Origin: Cryptosporidium bovis
Taxonomy: Eukaryota > Apicomplexa > Conoidasida > Eucoccidiorida > Cryptosporidiidae
NCBI GenBank assembly: GCA_009768925.2
Contig: VHIT02000018.1
Coordinates: 434,001-498,000 of the forward strand
Direction: 5' to 3'
Length of the DNA: 64,000 bases
Below the pieces are notes generated by a model. The model was not told where the DNA came from. It ran no database searches and saw only the letters and a program-made list of their open reading frames with translations. A program made the position numbers and the translations under genes. Below are positions 1-10,800 of this stretch, in pieces; the first letter of the stretch is position 1; each line of letters begins with the position of its first letter.

Positions 1-195
1 ATTACTCTTTCAGAGAGTTGTTTACATAAAATGTCATTTGACAAGTGTAGATTAATATTGGAGATCAGAACATTGATTACACCTATTGATCTTTGTATGA
101 TACTTTTCAATTTATCCCAAGATTCACCTATTTCAAGGGCAACCTCTATATATGCTTCCCTCATTACAGTTAGATACAACTCAGTATAATTTCCA
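1..195 (-). CDS. 5' part of an unidentified minus-strand gene, cut by the left edge
   Basis: An open frame on the minus strand runs off the left edge. It is open from an in-frame TGA near 217 down to base 1 and reads like real protein: polar and charged residues with regular hydrophobics, for example REAYIEVALEIGESWDKL. The first ATG in frame is at 162-164. A possible 3' splice site, TATTTATAG, ends at 196, so the visible part may be a second exon starting at 195 whose first exon lies somewhere to the right; I could not place that exon. I do not recognise the family. It would be transcribed divergently from the coiled-coil gene at 873. What I see is coding-like composition only; the exact start is inference. 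Confidence 0.4.
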
Positions 196-872
196 CTATA
201 AATAGGATTCAACAAAAAAAATCAGGCGATGACAAGTAATAGACGTCCTTATGTATCAAATTAAAATCATTGATGAATTCATATAGTGATAATTGTAATG
301 TTTATTGAATCAATATTTAAATATTAGTTGTCGGTAAACTATTAAAAGATAGAGGCAAAATAAATCGTGTCAGTAAAGCTAACACGCTTTCGTTGTCTCA
401 CTTTAAACAAAAAAATGAATATAAAATGTAAAATCTCACAAACTAATATATACCAAATATTGTTACATCTGTATCCTTACATTTTTATCGTTACTTTTTT
501 TATTGTAACATCAAAATAATTACTAATATAAAAAATGGGGCTCAGTGATACAAGACGTAAGGCCACCTATCACACTAATTAACACGCAGTCTTACATGCA
601 AAAATGGGTTAAAAATAAAAAAAGATCTTTAAATAGTAAAGAAATGAGGGGTAGTGATTAACTATCTAATAAAAATTTAAACCTTAATGTCATTTTAACC
701 TTTAATGAATAGTAAAATAATAAAAGAAAAATAAGTACATATTATTTAAATTTTAAATAATAGTAATAAAAAACCACTGAAACCAGTGTAAAGATATAAT
801 AAAAAAATCACTCTGGTTTACTTGTTTTAATTAATAAATTCGGATTAAATTTAATTTGTAAGGTGGGTAAAA
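196..872. other. intergenic, divergent promoter region
   Basis: This AT-rich spacer separates the left-edge minus gene from the coiled-coil gene. I see only short A and T runs, no RNA gene and no clear repeat. It may hide a small first exon of the left-edge gene. Confidence 0.5.
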
Positions 873-2612
873 ATGGCAACTGTAAGTGAAGCAGTTAGAA
901 ATAGCTGGATGCATATCTTTTCCTTTGATAGTGCAATCCCAAGAAGCAAGCAAAAAGAGACGATAAGTGAGGTATTAAAGGACATAAATCGCATAAAAGA
1001 TGAGATGCAGACATTGCACTTAAGGTTTTCAGATATTGAACATGGAAAATTAGATTTATTATCCATTGAGAACGTTGAATCTCAATTTGAGAAAATGAAA
1101 CAACAATTACAACTACACACGTTATTAATAAGCGAATTAAGAAAATATCATTCAGAAATAGATGACTTAAAACACAAAGAAGAATATCGTTTGCAGGAGG
1201 AAAGAGAATTAAGGAACGAACTAAGAAAGCTAAAAAATGAATTTCAGATACTCTCAGAAACAGTAAATAACAGAAATATACTCCATAGTACCAATTTACC
1301 GGGAATAATATCAAAACTAGATAGTTTGCAAATAGATTTTGAGACATTAAGTAGTCGTGTGACAAAAAATGAAAAGTTAAAATCTGAGATGGAGAATATC
1401 AAGAGAGACGTTAATGGTTTATCAACAATCAAAAAGAATATTGATGACCAAAATTATATAATAAAACAAATGAAAGAAGATATATCGCTAATACAATCAG
1501 TTGTACACGAGGATATACCACAATTGAAGAGTGAGATACAAAGGAAAATGAATAAGACAATACAAGCAACAAATGAGCTTAAAGAGACTGTTTCTGAATT
1601 AAAAGATCAATTTAGAACAATAAATGATGAAAGAAGGCAAGACCATAATGTTATAAGCCAATTAGCAACTCAGGCGGAGCAGTTAAGAATACAAATACAA
1701 GCAGTTAAAATAAACCAAAAAGATCAATCCTCAAATAAGCTAAGGCAAGAGGAACTGGTAAATCAATGTGTTAAAAATATCGCAAAATTAGCAGAAAGTG
1801 TTAATAATTTGCAGGAAAAAATATCAAATCACTTGATAGGTTTATCAGTTTCAAAGTCAAATAATGGTTTTTCCGTTACAGGTTCTAAAAATAACTCTCA
1901 CATAAAAACTCCGATTCTTGTAAATAAAACAACACCTAAGGGTAATTATTATGAAGTTGCTTCAAATAACGAGAATTATAAAAGATTAGCAAATAAAGGC
2001 AAAAATTCACCTAGAAATCAGAAAAGTATTACCAATTATTTTTCATTACCTGATACACCTTCAACACAAGCACCAATGATGTCAACAAATTCTGAAAGGC
2101 TTGGTTCTTTTTTCGGTGGTAGAGAGTTATGTGGAATAATTAGTACAAGTAGTCATTCATCAAGTAATTTTACAGAAAATTGTCATATCGACAGTCTAAA
2201 TAATAGTAGACAAACTACCAATAATACGTGTGATCAAGATAATCAAAACATCATCTTATCTACAAACATCGACGATGAAAGAATTGTGTCAAGAACTATT
2301 TCTGAAGAGGATGAAGTTTCTAATTCTGATAATAGTAAGAAACTGAATTCAACGTTTTTGGAAATAAAAAGCAGTGTTAACTCTTCAGAAGAGACTAACT
2401 GCACAACTTCTGATGGTAATTATTTAGTTTCTAATAAAAAAGATACCAGTAATATGTTATTGTCACTATCTGAAGTTAATGATGGTAAATTATCTTCAAT
2501 TAATTCTTCTCCAAGAAAAACTGAGGATAAGTTAGTATCTAGCTCAAATGCGATTGTCACAAATAATAATAGTAATTTTATTCGTCATCAAGAATTTTTG
2601 ACGGGATATTAA
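873..2612 (+). CDS. coiled-coil protein with a PIP-box (PCNA-binding) motif
   Basis: A 579-residue protein of unknown family. Residues about 25-320 are rich in E, K, Q and L with repeated heptad-like spacing, so a long coiled coil is likely. The C-terminal 250 residues are serine/asparagine-rich and probably disordered. Within this tail, residues 383-390 read QKSITNYF, which fits the PIP-box consensus Q-x-x-(I/L/M)-x-x-aromatic-aromatic used to bind PCNA. It is preceded by a basic stretch (KGKNSPRN), as many PIP boxes are. This suggests, but does not prove, a role at replication forks or in repair. There is no signal peptide or membrane segment. The ATG at 873 is the first in frame. I cannot assign an ortholog. 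Confidence 0.8.
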   Translation: MATVSEAVRNSWMHIFSFDSAIPRSKQKETISEVLKDINRIKDEMQTLHLRFSDIEHGKLDLLSIENVESQFEKMKQQLQLHTLLISELRKYHSEIDDLKHKEEYRLQEERELRNELRKLKNEFQILSETVNNRNILHSTNLPGIISKLDSLQIDFETLSSRVTKNEKLKSEMENIKRDVNGLSTIKKNIDDQNYIIKQMKEDISLIQSVVHEDIPQLKSEIQRKMNKTIQATNELKETVSELKDQFRTINDERRQDHNVISQLATQAEQLRIQIQAVKINQKDQSSNKLRQEELVNQCVKNIAKLAESVNNLQEKISNHLIGLSVSKSNNGFSVTGSKNNSHIKTPILVNKTTPKGNYYEVASNNENYKRLANKGKNSPRNQKSITNYFSLPDTPSTQAPMMSTNSERLGSFFGGRELCGIISTSSHSSSNFTENCHIDSLNNSRQTTNNTCDQDNQNIILSTNIDDERIVSRTISEEDEVSNSDNSKKLNSTFLEIKSSVNSSEETNCTTSDGNYLVSNKKDTSNMLLSLSEVNDGKLSSINSSPRKTEDKLVSSSNAIVTNNNSNFIRHQEFLTGY

Positions 2613-3100
2613 ATTAAATAGGATTTAAACTCAGAAAAAAAGTTAATATGAAAATTTATGGACCAAAAAAATGAACATAATATTGCTATTAAAGTAATAA
2701 TTTATATATTGAATAAATAATAAATAATTATAATGTAAATGAGTAAATAACAAAAAAATACTTCCGAGGCCTTTGTATTGTTTTACTTTAAAGTTAAATT
2801 TAATATAAAGGTTGTCAGTTCCGCTAAATAATACATTTAATTAAAGTTGGATTTTAGACACTTTAAAAGTAGCAAAAAGCTGAAGAAATTAGTTCCAGAA
2901 AAAAAGAGATTGATGATATTATTCCGTTTTGAGTCGAATATGAATATTACAAAATAAACTGTTATTTTGAAGAAAAAAAGGAAAATGGCTTAAATTTAAG
3001 ATTTAACTAATTAATTAAAATATATTGTGAAACAAAAATAAATGAGAAATAATTTGATAGAATTAAAATAATCGTAATTGTTTATTTAATCGCAATTAAT
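2613..3100. other. intergenic, convergent 3' regions
   Basis: Shared 3' region of two convergent genes. It is AT-rich with scattered A tracts, and I see no gene or RNA in it. Confidence 0.5.
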
Positions 3101-4534
3101 TTATCGTTTTTTGTTAATTAGCTCACTTTTTAAGTAATTTCCTTGCAATTTGTGGTTTGGTGGAAGCTCTAGTTTAAAATAAAGTTGTGCATTAGGAACG
3201 AACCCTGCTTTTATAAGCAACATTTTCTTGTCTGGTACAACTTTAACAACAGGAGGGGATTGGTAAATAAACCAGTCCATCGAAACGATATTGGGATTTA
3301 TGCATGTTTTTACGGTTTCAATAAGGTCATGAGTGGTATTGTTAGGTTTGAACTCAAGTTGTAGTATATATTTATCTGGAAAAATAATTTTAATACATGT
3401 GTGCGTATATATTTTCTTATTTTGTAAAGTCTTCAAATATTCATTAGATCTACTTTTGAATGTTGATTTCTTGCCGTCAATAGTATCTTTTATTTTCTGA
3501 ATATAACTCTTGTCTAGGTATTGAATGTCAAAATCTTGGTCTTTTTCGTACTGGTCTTTATTTTTTGAGTCACTTTTGGCACATTTACTTACCAATTCTG
3601 ACGAATGGAATGCAATAGGTTCTGAACAAATATAATTTTCAGAATCGTCGCCTACGGAACCCGATTCAATATCTTTCTCTCTCTTTTTAATTTCAACCTC
3701 GACTTTATATCTCTCTTCAACAGCATATTCCATTAGTCTTTTTGATGATTCGTTTTTGGAATCAACAGATGTGCTTAATATATTTGAAATATATGGATTA
3801 AAGTTATTAACCTTAACTGAATTGTTATTGTAAATAAAATGATCATTTGAAACGAGTTTTGGGGCTTCTATTTTATTTTTTTCACATAAAGACGCCAATA
3901 AATGATGGCAATCCGTTAATCTTGAAATATAAGCTACAGGTAGTTCAATATAACTATCGTCATTAATTTGATTATTTAGTGAATTATCGCCATTTTTCCC
4001 GTTAACATGGACAAATCCAACTGATTTAAGTACATTTAATGCTTGACTATATTTTCCAACAGTAGAGGCAAATTTAGGATTATTCATTCTTATTCTTCTA
4101 ATTTTACCTTTTTTTGGCTCTTTTATTATTGAATCAATTATTTTAAATAGTGTATCTGTCACATCTTTTAAACTATCTTTTTCAATAAAATTTAAGGACT
4201 CTATTGAATTATATAATGAAGGAGCTATATCAATATTTTCCGGTGTAAGATACTCAAATTTCCATTCATCTTTTTCGATCACAGTCTCCACACCATCATC
4301 AGATGTTTTATCTTCGATTTTAGTATCACTAACTCTTGATTTAATAATATCAACAAGTCTGAGTGGAATATTCATCGATTCCCATTGGTCATTAGTTATA
4401 TCTTTAAGCAATTCTAATTTATCATACCAATTTTTATTTACTATTATATCTACATACCCTTTCATCTCATCTTCGTTTCTACCCAATTCCTTTCCAATTG
4501 ATAATATAAACTGTTCTACTTCATTCGAACTCAT
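3101..4534 (-). CDS. PUB and UBX domain protein, p97/Cdc48 cofactor (UBXN6-like)
   Basis: A 477-residue protein. The middle (about residues 105-190) matches a PUB domain: a helical stretch with a conserved RRIRMNNPKFASTVGKYSQAL segment ending in GFV. The last 80 residues or so form a UBX domain (beta-grasp; starts near THTCIKIIFPDKYILQLEF, ends near AGFVPNAQLYFKLEL). PUB plus UBX together are typical of UBXN6/UBXD1-type adaptors, which dock on p97/Cdc48 through both ends and help it in ubiquitin-dependent sorting and degradation. The usual FPR loop of UBX domains is not obvious; the equivalent turn reads QSPPVV. The N-terminal 70 residues have no domain I know. The ATG at 4534 is the first in frame. 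Confidence 0.82.
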   Translation of the reverse strand: MSSNEVEQFILSIGKELGRNEDEMKGYVDIIVNKNWYDKLELLKDITNDQWESMNIPLRLVDIIKSRVSDTKIEDKTSDDGVETVIEKDEWKFEYLTPENIDIAPSLYNSIESLNFIEKDSLKDVTDTLFKIIDSIIKEPKKGKIRRIRMNNPKFASTVGKYSQALNVLKSVGFVHVNGKNGDNSLNNQINDDSYIELPVAYISRLTDCHHLLASLCEKNKIEAPKLVSNDHFIYNNNSVKVNNFNPYISNILSTSVDSKNESSKRLMEYAVEERYKVEVEIKKREKDIESGSVGDDSENYICSEPIAFHSSELVSKCAKSDSKNKDQYEKDQDFDIQYLDKSYIQKIKDTIDGKKSTFKSRSNEYLKTLQNKKIYTHTCIKIIFPDKYILQLEFKPNNTTHDLIETVKTCINPNIVSMDWFIYQSPPVVKVVPDKKMLLIKAGFVPNAQLYFKLELPPNHKLQGNYLKSELINKKR

Positions 4535-5043
4535 TTACCACAAACTGTTCTATTTACTCGCGTGTTTTATAGAGATCTGTTTAACTAGAAACTAGTGCTA
4601 CTTTCTCGCCCTTGATTTTAAACTATTACCCGCTATTAGCAACTAAATAAAAAAGAAATTATAATTACCTCAAGTACACCATAAATTGCTGGCATAAAGA
4701 GGCACTCACATTCAGACCAATAAATAATGAATCACACCCACTAACTTTAAACTCTCAAATAGATCCCATAACGTAAATTGTCATATTGTTATTCTTTTTC
4801 TTTTTTAATATTTACTTTTTACATGCAAAATAATTAACCCATTAATGCATTTAGCGCCTCTGAAAGGGCGCCATGTCTCAAATTTGAGACACCTAATTGA
4901 CATGGAGCCAATTAGAAAGCCCATATAAAAATTAGGGTGAGAAGAACGGAGGAAACTTAGTATTTTATTGGGTAATTTAGAATATCTGGAATATTCATAT
5001 TATATTTTTCCTATTGGTCAGTTGTTGATTTAGTGATTGAAGT
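4535..5043. other. divergent promoter region between UBX gene and eS30
   Basis: Shared upstream region of the UBX gene (minus) and eS30 (plus). It holds the nested inverted repeats at 4867-4909, listed separately. The rest is AT-rich without a gene. Confidence 0.5.
4867..4909. promoter_or_regulatory. nested palindrome upstream of eS30
   Basis: Bases 4874-4891 are a perfect 18-bp palindrome, TGTCTCAAATTTGAGACA. It is overlapped by outer arms GGCGCCATGTC (4867-4877) and GACATGGAGCC (4899-4909) that pair at 10 of 11 positions. The element lies 135-177 bp before the eS30 start and about 330 bp before the UBX start. Its position suggests a dimeric transcription-factor site for a ribosomal-protein promoter; that role is inference. 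Confidence 0.4.
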
Positions 5044-5220
5044 ATGGCAAAGGCACACGGTTCTCTTGCTCGTGCAGGTAAAGTAAGAAATCAGACTCCT
5101 CGTGTTGAGAAACAGGAAAAGAAGAAGGCACTCACTGGAAGAGCCAAAAAGAGACAACAATATAACAGAAGATTTGTTAGTGTTGTTGCTGGTCGTAGAA
5201 AATGCAATCCGCAATCCTAG
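5044..5220 (+). CDS. RPS30: 40S ribosomal protein eS30
   Basis: A 58-residue, very basic protein starting [19 protein letters not shown] and continuing with [23 protein letters not shown] and a C-terminal CNPQS. This is the conserved sequence of ribosomal protein S30 (eS30), a component of the small-subunit decoding-centre region. In animals it is made as a fusion behind a ubiquitin-like protein (FAU); here it stands alone, with a stop codon just before and its own ATG, as in fungi and many protists. It is a single exon. The coding segment is visibly more GC-rich than its flanks, as expected of a highly expressed gene. It is too short for a 60-codon ORF filter. Confidence 0.96.
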   Translation: MAKAHGSLARAGKVRNQTPRVEKQEKKKALTGRAKKRQQYNRRFVSVVAGRRKCNPQS

Positions 5221-6196
5221 ATTAATAAGTTTGTAGTTGTACATACATATGTTAACTATTTATTAATTATATCAAATTTTGTTTCCTTTATTATCTTTAA
5301 TTAACCAAAATTCATACCTTAACGCAGTTACTATTTATTTCACTCTTACATTTTTAATATTCACTTTGTTTGCAGAGAATATTAAATGGGGCACTTTCGT
5401 CACGATGGGTTGATCTCTTAACCGTAATTTTCTGCAAATTATTGTGATTCGGGATTCATCTCCTGCCCAATTAATTTGTTTATTAGAGCAAGTTTAATGG
5501 ATTTATACAATTGAAATATGCATCGCATTTACAATTTTACATGATTAGGAAAATGTTTTCATGAAACGAGCTGCATTGAAAAAGGAGAAAAAACACGATT
5601 ATGTTTGTATAACAATGAAATTGTTTGTTTATATTCTAACTTTACAACATAAAAATGAGGTATTACTCCTTCATCTCGGTTCTTACTTGTTTGCTCAATT
5701 TCATATGAGATCATTATGAAATTATACATTTAAGTTCTAACAAACTAAAGAATTAATAGGGAACTTTCAAGTCCTAATTAATCAGCTTATGTTATAAATA
5801 GTTTAAATGACTAAATGTCGAGAATGCTTTGAAAATTGTTTTGAAATTGCAGTTAGCTCGGATATTTTAACAAAAAAATTATTCTGTGCTCAGTATAGAA
5901 AAAAAAACTAAAACTGCAACTGAAATTTAAATTACAATCAACTTTTTTATACTCTTGTATCTACTTACATTATCGCATTGAGTATAAAAAGGAGACCGAA
6001 TTGTTTATGAGTCAAGGAAAAAATACATTTGTTCAGTCTGAACTATAATGATAGTAGTTTAAAAAAACGACAGATGAATAAAGATTTATCTTTCTGGATG
6101 AAAACCGTCGACAGTAAATGGGTACGGGCAAAATAAGCACCATCAACAAGACCCTCTTCCGACAAGACACAGATTTGACTACAAAATCGCCAAAGG
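5221..6196. other. intergenic; two less AT-rich patches
   Basis: No protein gene seen. Two patches, about 5385-5480 and 6090-6190, are noticeably less AT-rich than the rest of the spacer and contain no open frame. I could not match them to a known RNA by eye. Confidence 0.4.
6183..6186 (-). terminator. RNA polymerase III T-run for tRNA-Pro
   Basis: TTTT on the minus strand, 10 nt past the 3' end of the tRNA gene: a standard Pol III stop signal. Confidence 0.6.
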
Positions 6197-6268
6197 GGGG
6201 TTATCCGGGAATCGAACCCGGGACCTCATGTACCCGAAACATGAATCATACCACTAGACTAACAACCC
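6197..6268 (-). tRNA. tRNA-Pro (anticodon CGG)
   Basis: A 72-nt cloverleaf on the minus strand. The acceptor stem is GGGTTGT/ATAACCC with one G-T pair and discriminator C. The D arm holds GTCTAGTGGTATGATT. The anticodon stem is CATGT/ACATG around the loop TTCGGGT, giving anticodon CGG followed by G37. The T arm is CCGGG-TTCGATT-CCCGG. The D arm, the TTCGGGT loop and the GGTCCCGGGTTCGA stretch are the usual eukaryotic tRNA-Pro pattern. There is no intron and no encoded CCA. It lies 57 bp beyond the stop codon of the P5CR gene on the same strand. Confidence 0.96.
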
Positions 6269-6325
6269 TGGCATGCTACCGGCCGCAAAGATAAATAATA
6301 ACTTTTTATGAGGAAGAAGTAGGAC

Positions 6326-7290
6326 TTAATTTTTTCCTAATTCTATACATTTATCTAACGATGACCTGAAACAATTCAAAAATAACTTTGAAATTCCATT
6401 GCTTTCTAAAACATTTATTCCAGCTTCAGTAGACCCCCCAGGGGTAGATACTCTTTTTTGAAATGCTAGCGGATCTTGTTCACTATTCGTATCTAGTAGC
6501 AATTTAGAAGTACCATAAATAGTTTCCAATACCAAATTTTTAGCCAAATCTTCCGGGACACCTATTCCCATACTAGAACTGATCATGTTCTGAACTATAT
6601 TAGCAATAAATCCAGGACCGCAACCACTTATTACCGTACAGTTTGGAAATATATCTTCACTTATTTTATAAACTTTACCACATGTTTCTAATATTTGTAT
6701 AATTTCATCACTTGAGTTAAATCCGTTATTGTGGAAGTCAACATTTGGATTTTCGCAATATAACCATGTACCTTCACAAATAGAAAGTGTTAGATTTGGC
6801 ATTGCTCTGATGCAAAATATGGAGTTGTTTCTAAAAACACAATAAATATCAGCTAGACTCTTTCCTGCACAAACTGAAATCAAAACTTTCTTTCCAGATT
6901 TCAAATCATCAGTATATTTCATGCTGTTGATGTCCTCAAGAACACCACTTAGTATGTGTGGTTTAATACAAAGAAATATCAAATCAGAATTCTCAATAAC
7001 ACCTTCCGAATTATTTAAGGCGTTAATATTAACATATTTGGTTTTGAAGTATTTAATACATTCCCTATCCAAATCAAATATAAATATATCATTTTCTTTT
7101 ACTTTATTTGATAGTATCATTCCCCCTATTATTGCCTTTGTTATATTTCCACATCCAATAAATCCTAATATAAAATAAAAGAATTAAACATTTTATTTGA
7201 TTTATATATCATTGAAAAATTTATTCCAAATACAAACAGTTGTTGCAACTAAAAAAACGAATAAAACTTACCAAGTTTCTTTGAAATCAT
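6326..7290 (-). CDS. pyrroline-5-carboxylate reductase, two exons
   Basis: This enzyme reduces 1-pyrroline-5-carboxylate to proline with NAD(P)H, in the cytosol or mitochondria. Model: exon 1 7290-7272 (19 nt), intron 7271-7165 (107 nt, GTAAGT...TTAG), exon 2 7164-6326, giving 285 residues. Splicing joins MISKKLG to FIGCGNITKAIIGGM, restoring the Rossmann G-F-I-G-C-G-N nucleotide-binding loop at the very N terminus. The first ATG of exon 2 alone (7120) would cut that loop off, and the frame upstream of exon 2 has a stop before any ATG, so splicing is required. Near the C terminus TPGGSTEAGINVLE is the P5CR signature, and ISGCGPGFIANI is also typical. The length matches the family. tRNA-Pro lies just downstream. 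Confidence 0.93.
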
Positions 7291-7845
7291 TTTTTTCTCA
7301 AGAAACAGGTCTAACTAATATGACCCAGTTTTGCGTACGCATTGAGTTTTTAAAAAGGTTTATGAATGTATGTATAATATTGAAATAAATTTATTATACT
7401 ATTTGCAAGTACCCGCATTTTGTGTATATGTATAAAAATATACAATTATTTCAATGCAGCCACATTAAAATGCATGCAATTTTACGGTATAGAACATATC
7501 TCAATGTCACGTGTAAAAAAAGTCCCGGTACAAGAAAATAATAAAATGCATGAGAATTAAATGTAAATAAAATTTACATAAAACCGAGAGTAATTAATAT
7601 TCATATAGAAATAATATTTTTCCAATAATGAGTTAAAAATCAAGTATTAATGAGTCAAATGTATAACAAAAGTTATATGAAGGTAAGATATATATGTGAA
7701 TTTAAATTTTGTATATAATAAATATAGTGATTGTACTCAAATATAATATACTCATTTAAGATAACAAAACTAATAATTCTAACTCGATTAATTATTATAT
7801 TTATTATAATTGTTTAAGGTAAACAACAAATAAAGTATTTGTAAA
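7291..7845. other. divergent promoter region
   Basis: Spacer between P5CR (minus) and the giant secreted protein (plus). It holds one TGCATGCA site, listed separately, and otherwise AT-rich sequence. Confidence 0.5.
7471..7478. promoter_or_regulatory. TGCATGCA, candidate ApiAP2 site
   Basis: Perfect palindromic TGCATGCA in the divergent promoter, about 180 bp before P5CR and 370 bp before the secreted protein. TGCATGCA is a reported binding motif of one apicomplexan AP2-domain factor class in Plasmodium and Cryptosporidium. Use here is inference. Confidence 0.45.
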
Positions 7846-10800
7846 ATGGTATATAAAAAAGAGAAGTTAATTAATTTAATATGTTGTGGCTTTTTGCTTT
7901 TTTATTTTGATGCATTTATTTCTGGAGAGAAGGAACTGAAAGAACAAAATGATAAAGTAAATAGCGATTGGATTAATTTTATAAGTACGTCGCACATTAT
8001 GAAAGAGAAAGTACCATTTGTTGGTGTAGGTGACTTCTGTATTGGAAATGACTGTAACACGAATAATAATAATAACAATAATTTACAATTAGTCGACAAT
8101 ATCAATAAGTCTGAAGACAATAATTATAAGATAACAAGATATATATGTATACTACTTTCAGATAATATAAAATCAAGAGAAATAGATGCTAATTCGTTTT
8201 TTGACAGATTGAATAATTATGTAGAAACGAATGAACTACCAATTTCATTTGTAGAATTTTACGAAAAGTTGGGTGTCTTTATAATAGATATAAAATCAAT
8301 AAACAAGGAACAAGTTGATTGGAATTTGTCACCTTTAATAGAGGGACTTAAACAAATAAAAAAACTAGATATATTAAATAAGGCAGATTGCACTAGAGAT
8401 TCAATAATGACAGAACAATCTGTATTTAAGAGCAATAATAATATTTCAGATAAAAAAATAATACCAACAAGCATAAATTTTAATAATACATTTGGGATTA
8501 ATAGGGGTTTATTATTAAATGATACGCAAAATAGTGAAAATGACTCACAAATTGTAGACGAAGATGAAGATTCAAAATTATATAAAGAATTGGACGGTTA
8601 TTTTTTAAAGAAATTCACTGAAGCAACAAATTTGTTAGGTAAAATCAAATCTAGAGGATCAAGCAATGAAGGCTCATCAGTATTAAACGCTCTTAACTTT
8701 CTCTCTACAATAGGTGGTAATAAACAAGAAAAAAAAAGATTAAACAGTGGTTCTGGAAAAAACAGCTCGAAAATAACAATATCACCATTATACCTAATGA
8801 GTTTGAATAGTAAAAATAAAAATATAACAGAGATAACACAAAATATGAAGAGTCAATTATCACCAATAGATCACGTAGATTTGTCAAAAGAGGATATAAG
8901 TTTAGATAAAGATTTAGCAAATAATATAGCAACTGTAATATTTAAAGGGATGAGTGACAGTTCATCACTATTTCCACCTCCATTCGGGAATCCGAGTAAA
9001 GGAAATACATTAAATAATTCGTATCAAGATAGTATGTATTACAATATGAATAATTTACCGGTGATATCAAGCTGGAGTTATAAACCCATACCACAGGGTA
9101 ATAACAATTATCTTAATGGATTTAGTAACAACGAAAAAAATATTCGGACTGCTGTGGATCCAGGAACAGTGGGAGGTTTAAGTTTAGGTGGTAGTTACAA
9201 TCAGAATATGAATATGGGTAATGGTATAAACATAAATAATTTACAAAATCACGATAACTCAATAATTGGATTTAATAACCAGTATGGAAATATAAATAAT
9301 AACGCCAATAGTCAAAATGTTGGAATATCACAATCAAGATCGGGTTCTGGGTTAGCACCAGTTATATTTGAATCAATAGATAATTGGGGGAAACCAACTA
9401 CACAACAGCAATCAAACGCAATAAATACAAATATATTACAAGGAGCAAAGCAAAGCAATGATTTAAAACTGCCTACGTTAAATTCTCCGACAACATCAGA
9501 ATGGATGAGAAAAGCAATAACAAAGCAAGGTGAAGTTGGAAATAAACAAGCATTTATAAATATAAACGATATAACAGTAGATAATGCCGGTAATAATTAT
9601 GATAGGAATAACAATCACAATAATTTGAATACCAATTCGGGACAAATAAATAGTGATTTGAATAACAACGGGAAAACATTCTTTTCAAATAGTAATAATT
9701 ATTTCAATACACCACTTACACAAGCATCAAGATTATCAAATACACAATATGGCTATTTCAATCCACAAAACTATGGGCATTCACAAGGAACAACATTTGT
9801 TAAAATGAATGGTAGTGTTTTTGATGATCCAAGTGATATAACATCATTTCATCCGGAAGGATTTATTAATAGATTACCCAGTGAAGTCTCAAATAACATG
9901 ACACAATCACAAAAAGATAAGATAAACCTGATAAATGCATTTATAGGTACAGGATTTGATACGGTATTACAAATGAACAATTTCGCGAGTGGTGGTAATA
10001 ATGAACAAAACAAGTCATCAACAAAAAGGCGTTTATTTGAATTGAATTCATACAATAAAACAAAAAATAATAATAACAATAATATTAATACAGACATATA
10101 TGATAACTTATTAAGCAATATTGATACAAACCAAGGACAAGATACAGCAATGGCGTATGTAACAGGGTGTGATTGTAAAAGGTTTCCAAATGGTATAGCA
10201 TGCCCGTTAGTACTGTCAGGAGAAATAAATATACAATGTATTGGTTATAAAGTTTGGAATTCATCAAAAAGAGGAGCACCATTAAGTGATGTGACATCGG
10301 CAATAGACTCTGCGATAAATTCAAATGCTAAGAATATTATATTGCCACTCAAATTTGATTTAAAAACTATAGAAGAGAATAGATCAGCTCCTAGAATATT
10401 AAGACAAATAATGAGGAGAACATCAAAAGAGAACAACATATTATTTGCGTTACCAACAGGCAATGATGGATTACAAGAGATAGACAGAACTCTGGACTTT
10501 CCATGCGATGATTTAAGTGGCATATATGCTTTCTGTGTTGGTTCTATAAATAATAAAAGTGGTATGTTATCTAGTTTTACAAACGTACCTCAACTGAACA
10601 ACGCAATATATGTAAATGGTGAGGATGTTGAATCAATAGGAATAAATCAACAAAAACAATTATTTTCTGGCACAGGCATTGCTTTAGCACAATCAATAGG
10701 TGCATTAAATATAATACAAGGCATTACTAAAGATAAAACAACTATATTTGATCAATTAGCAATATTGTATAGTACTCCAAAAAAATTACCCTCTAGAATT

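Noticed and set aside
895-1365. 156-codon minus-strand hydrophobic frame
   Set aside because: Antisense shadow of a coiled-coil coding region.
5011-5244. 77-codon minus-strand frame over eS30
   Set aside because: The plus strand here encodes eS30 exactly, so the minus frame is a shadow.
7197-7388. 63-codon plus-strand frame
   Set aside because: Overlaps P5CR exon 1 and its intron on the other strand.
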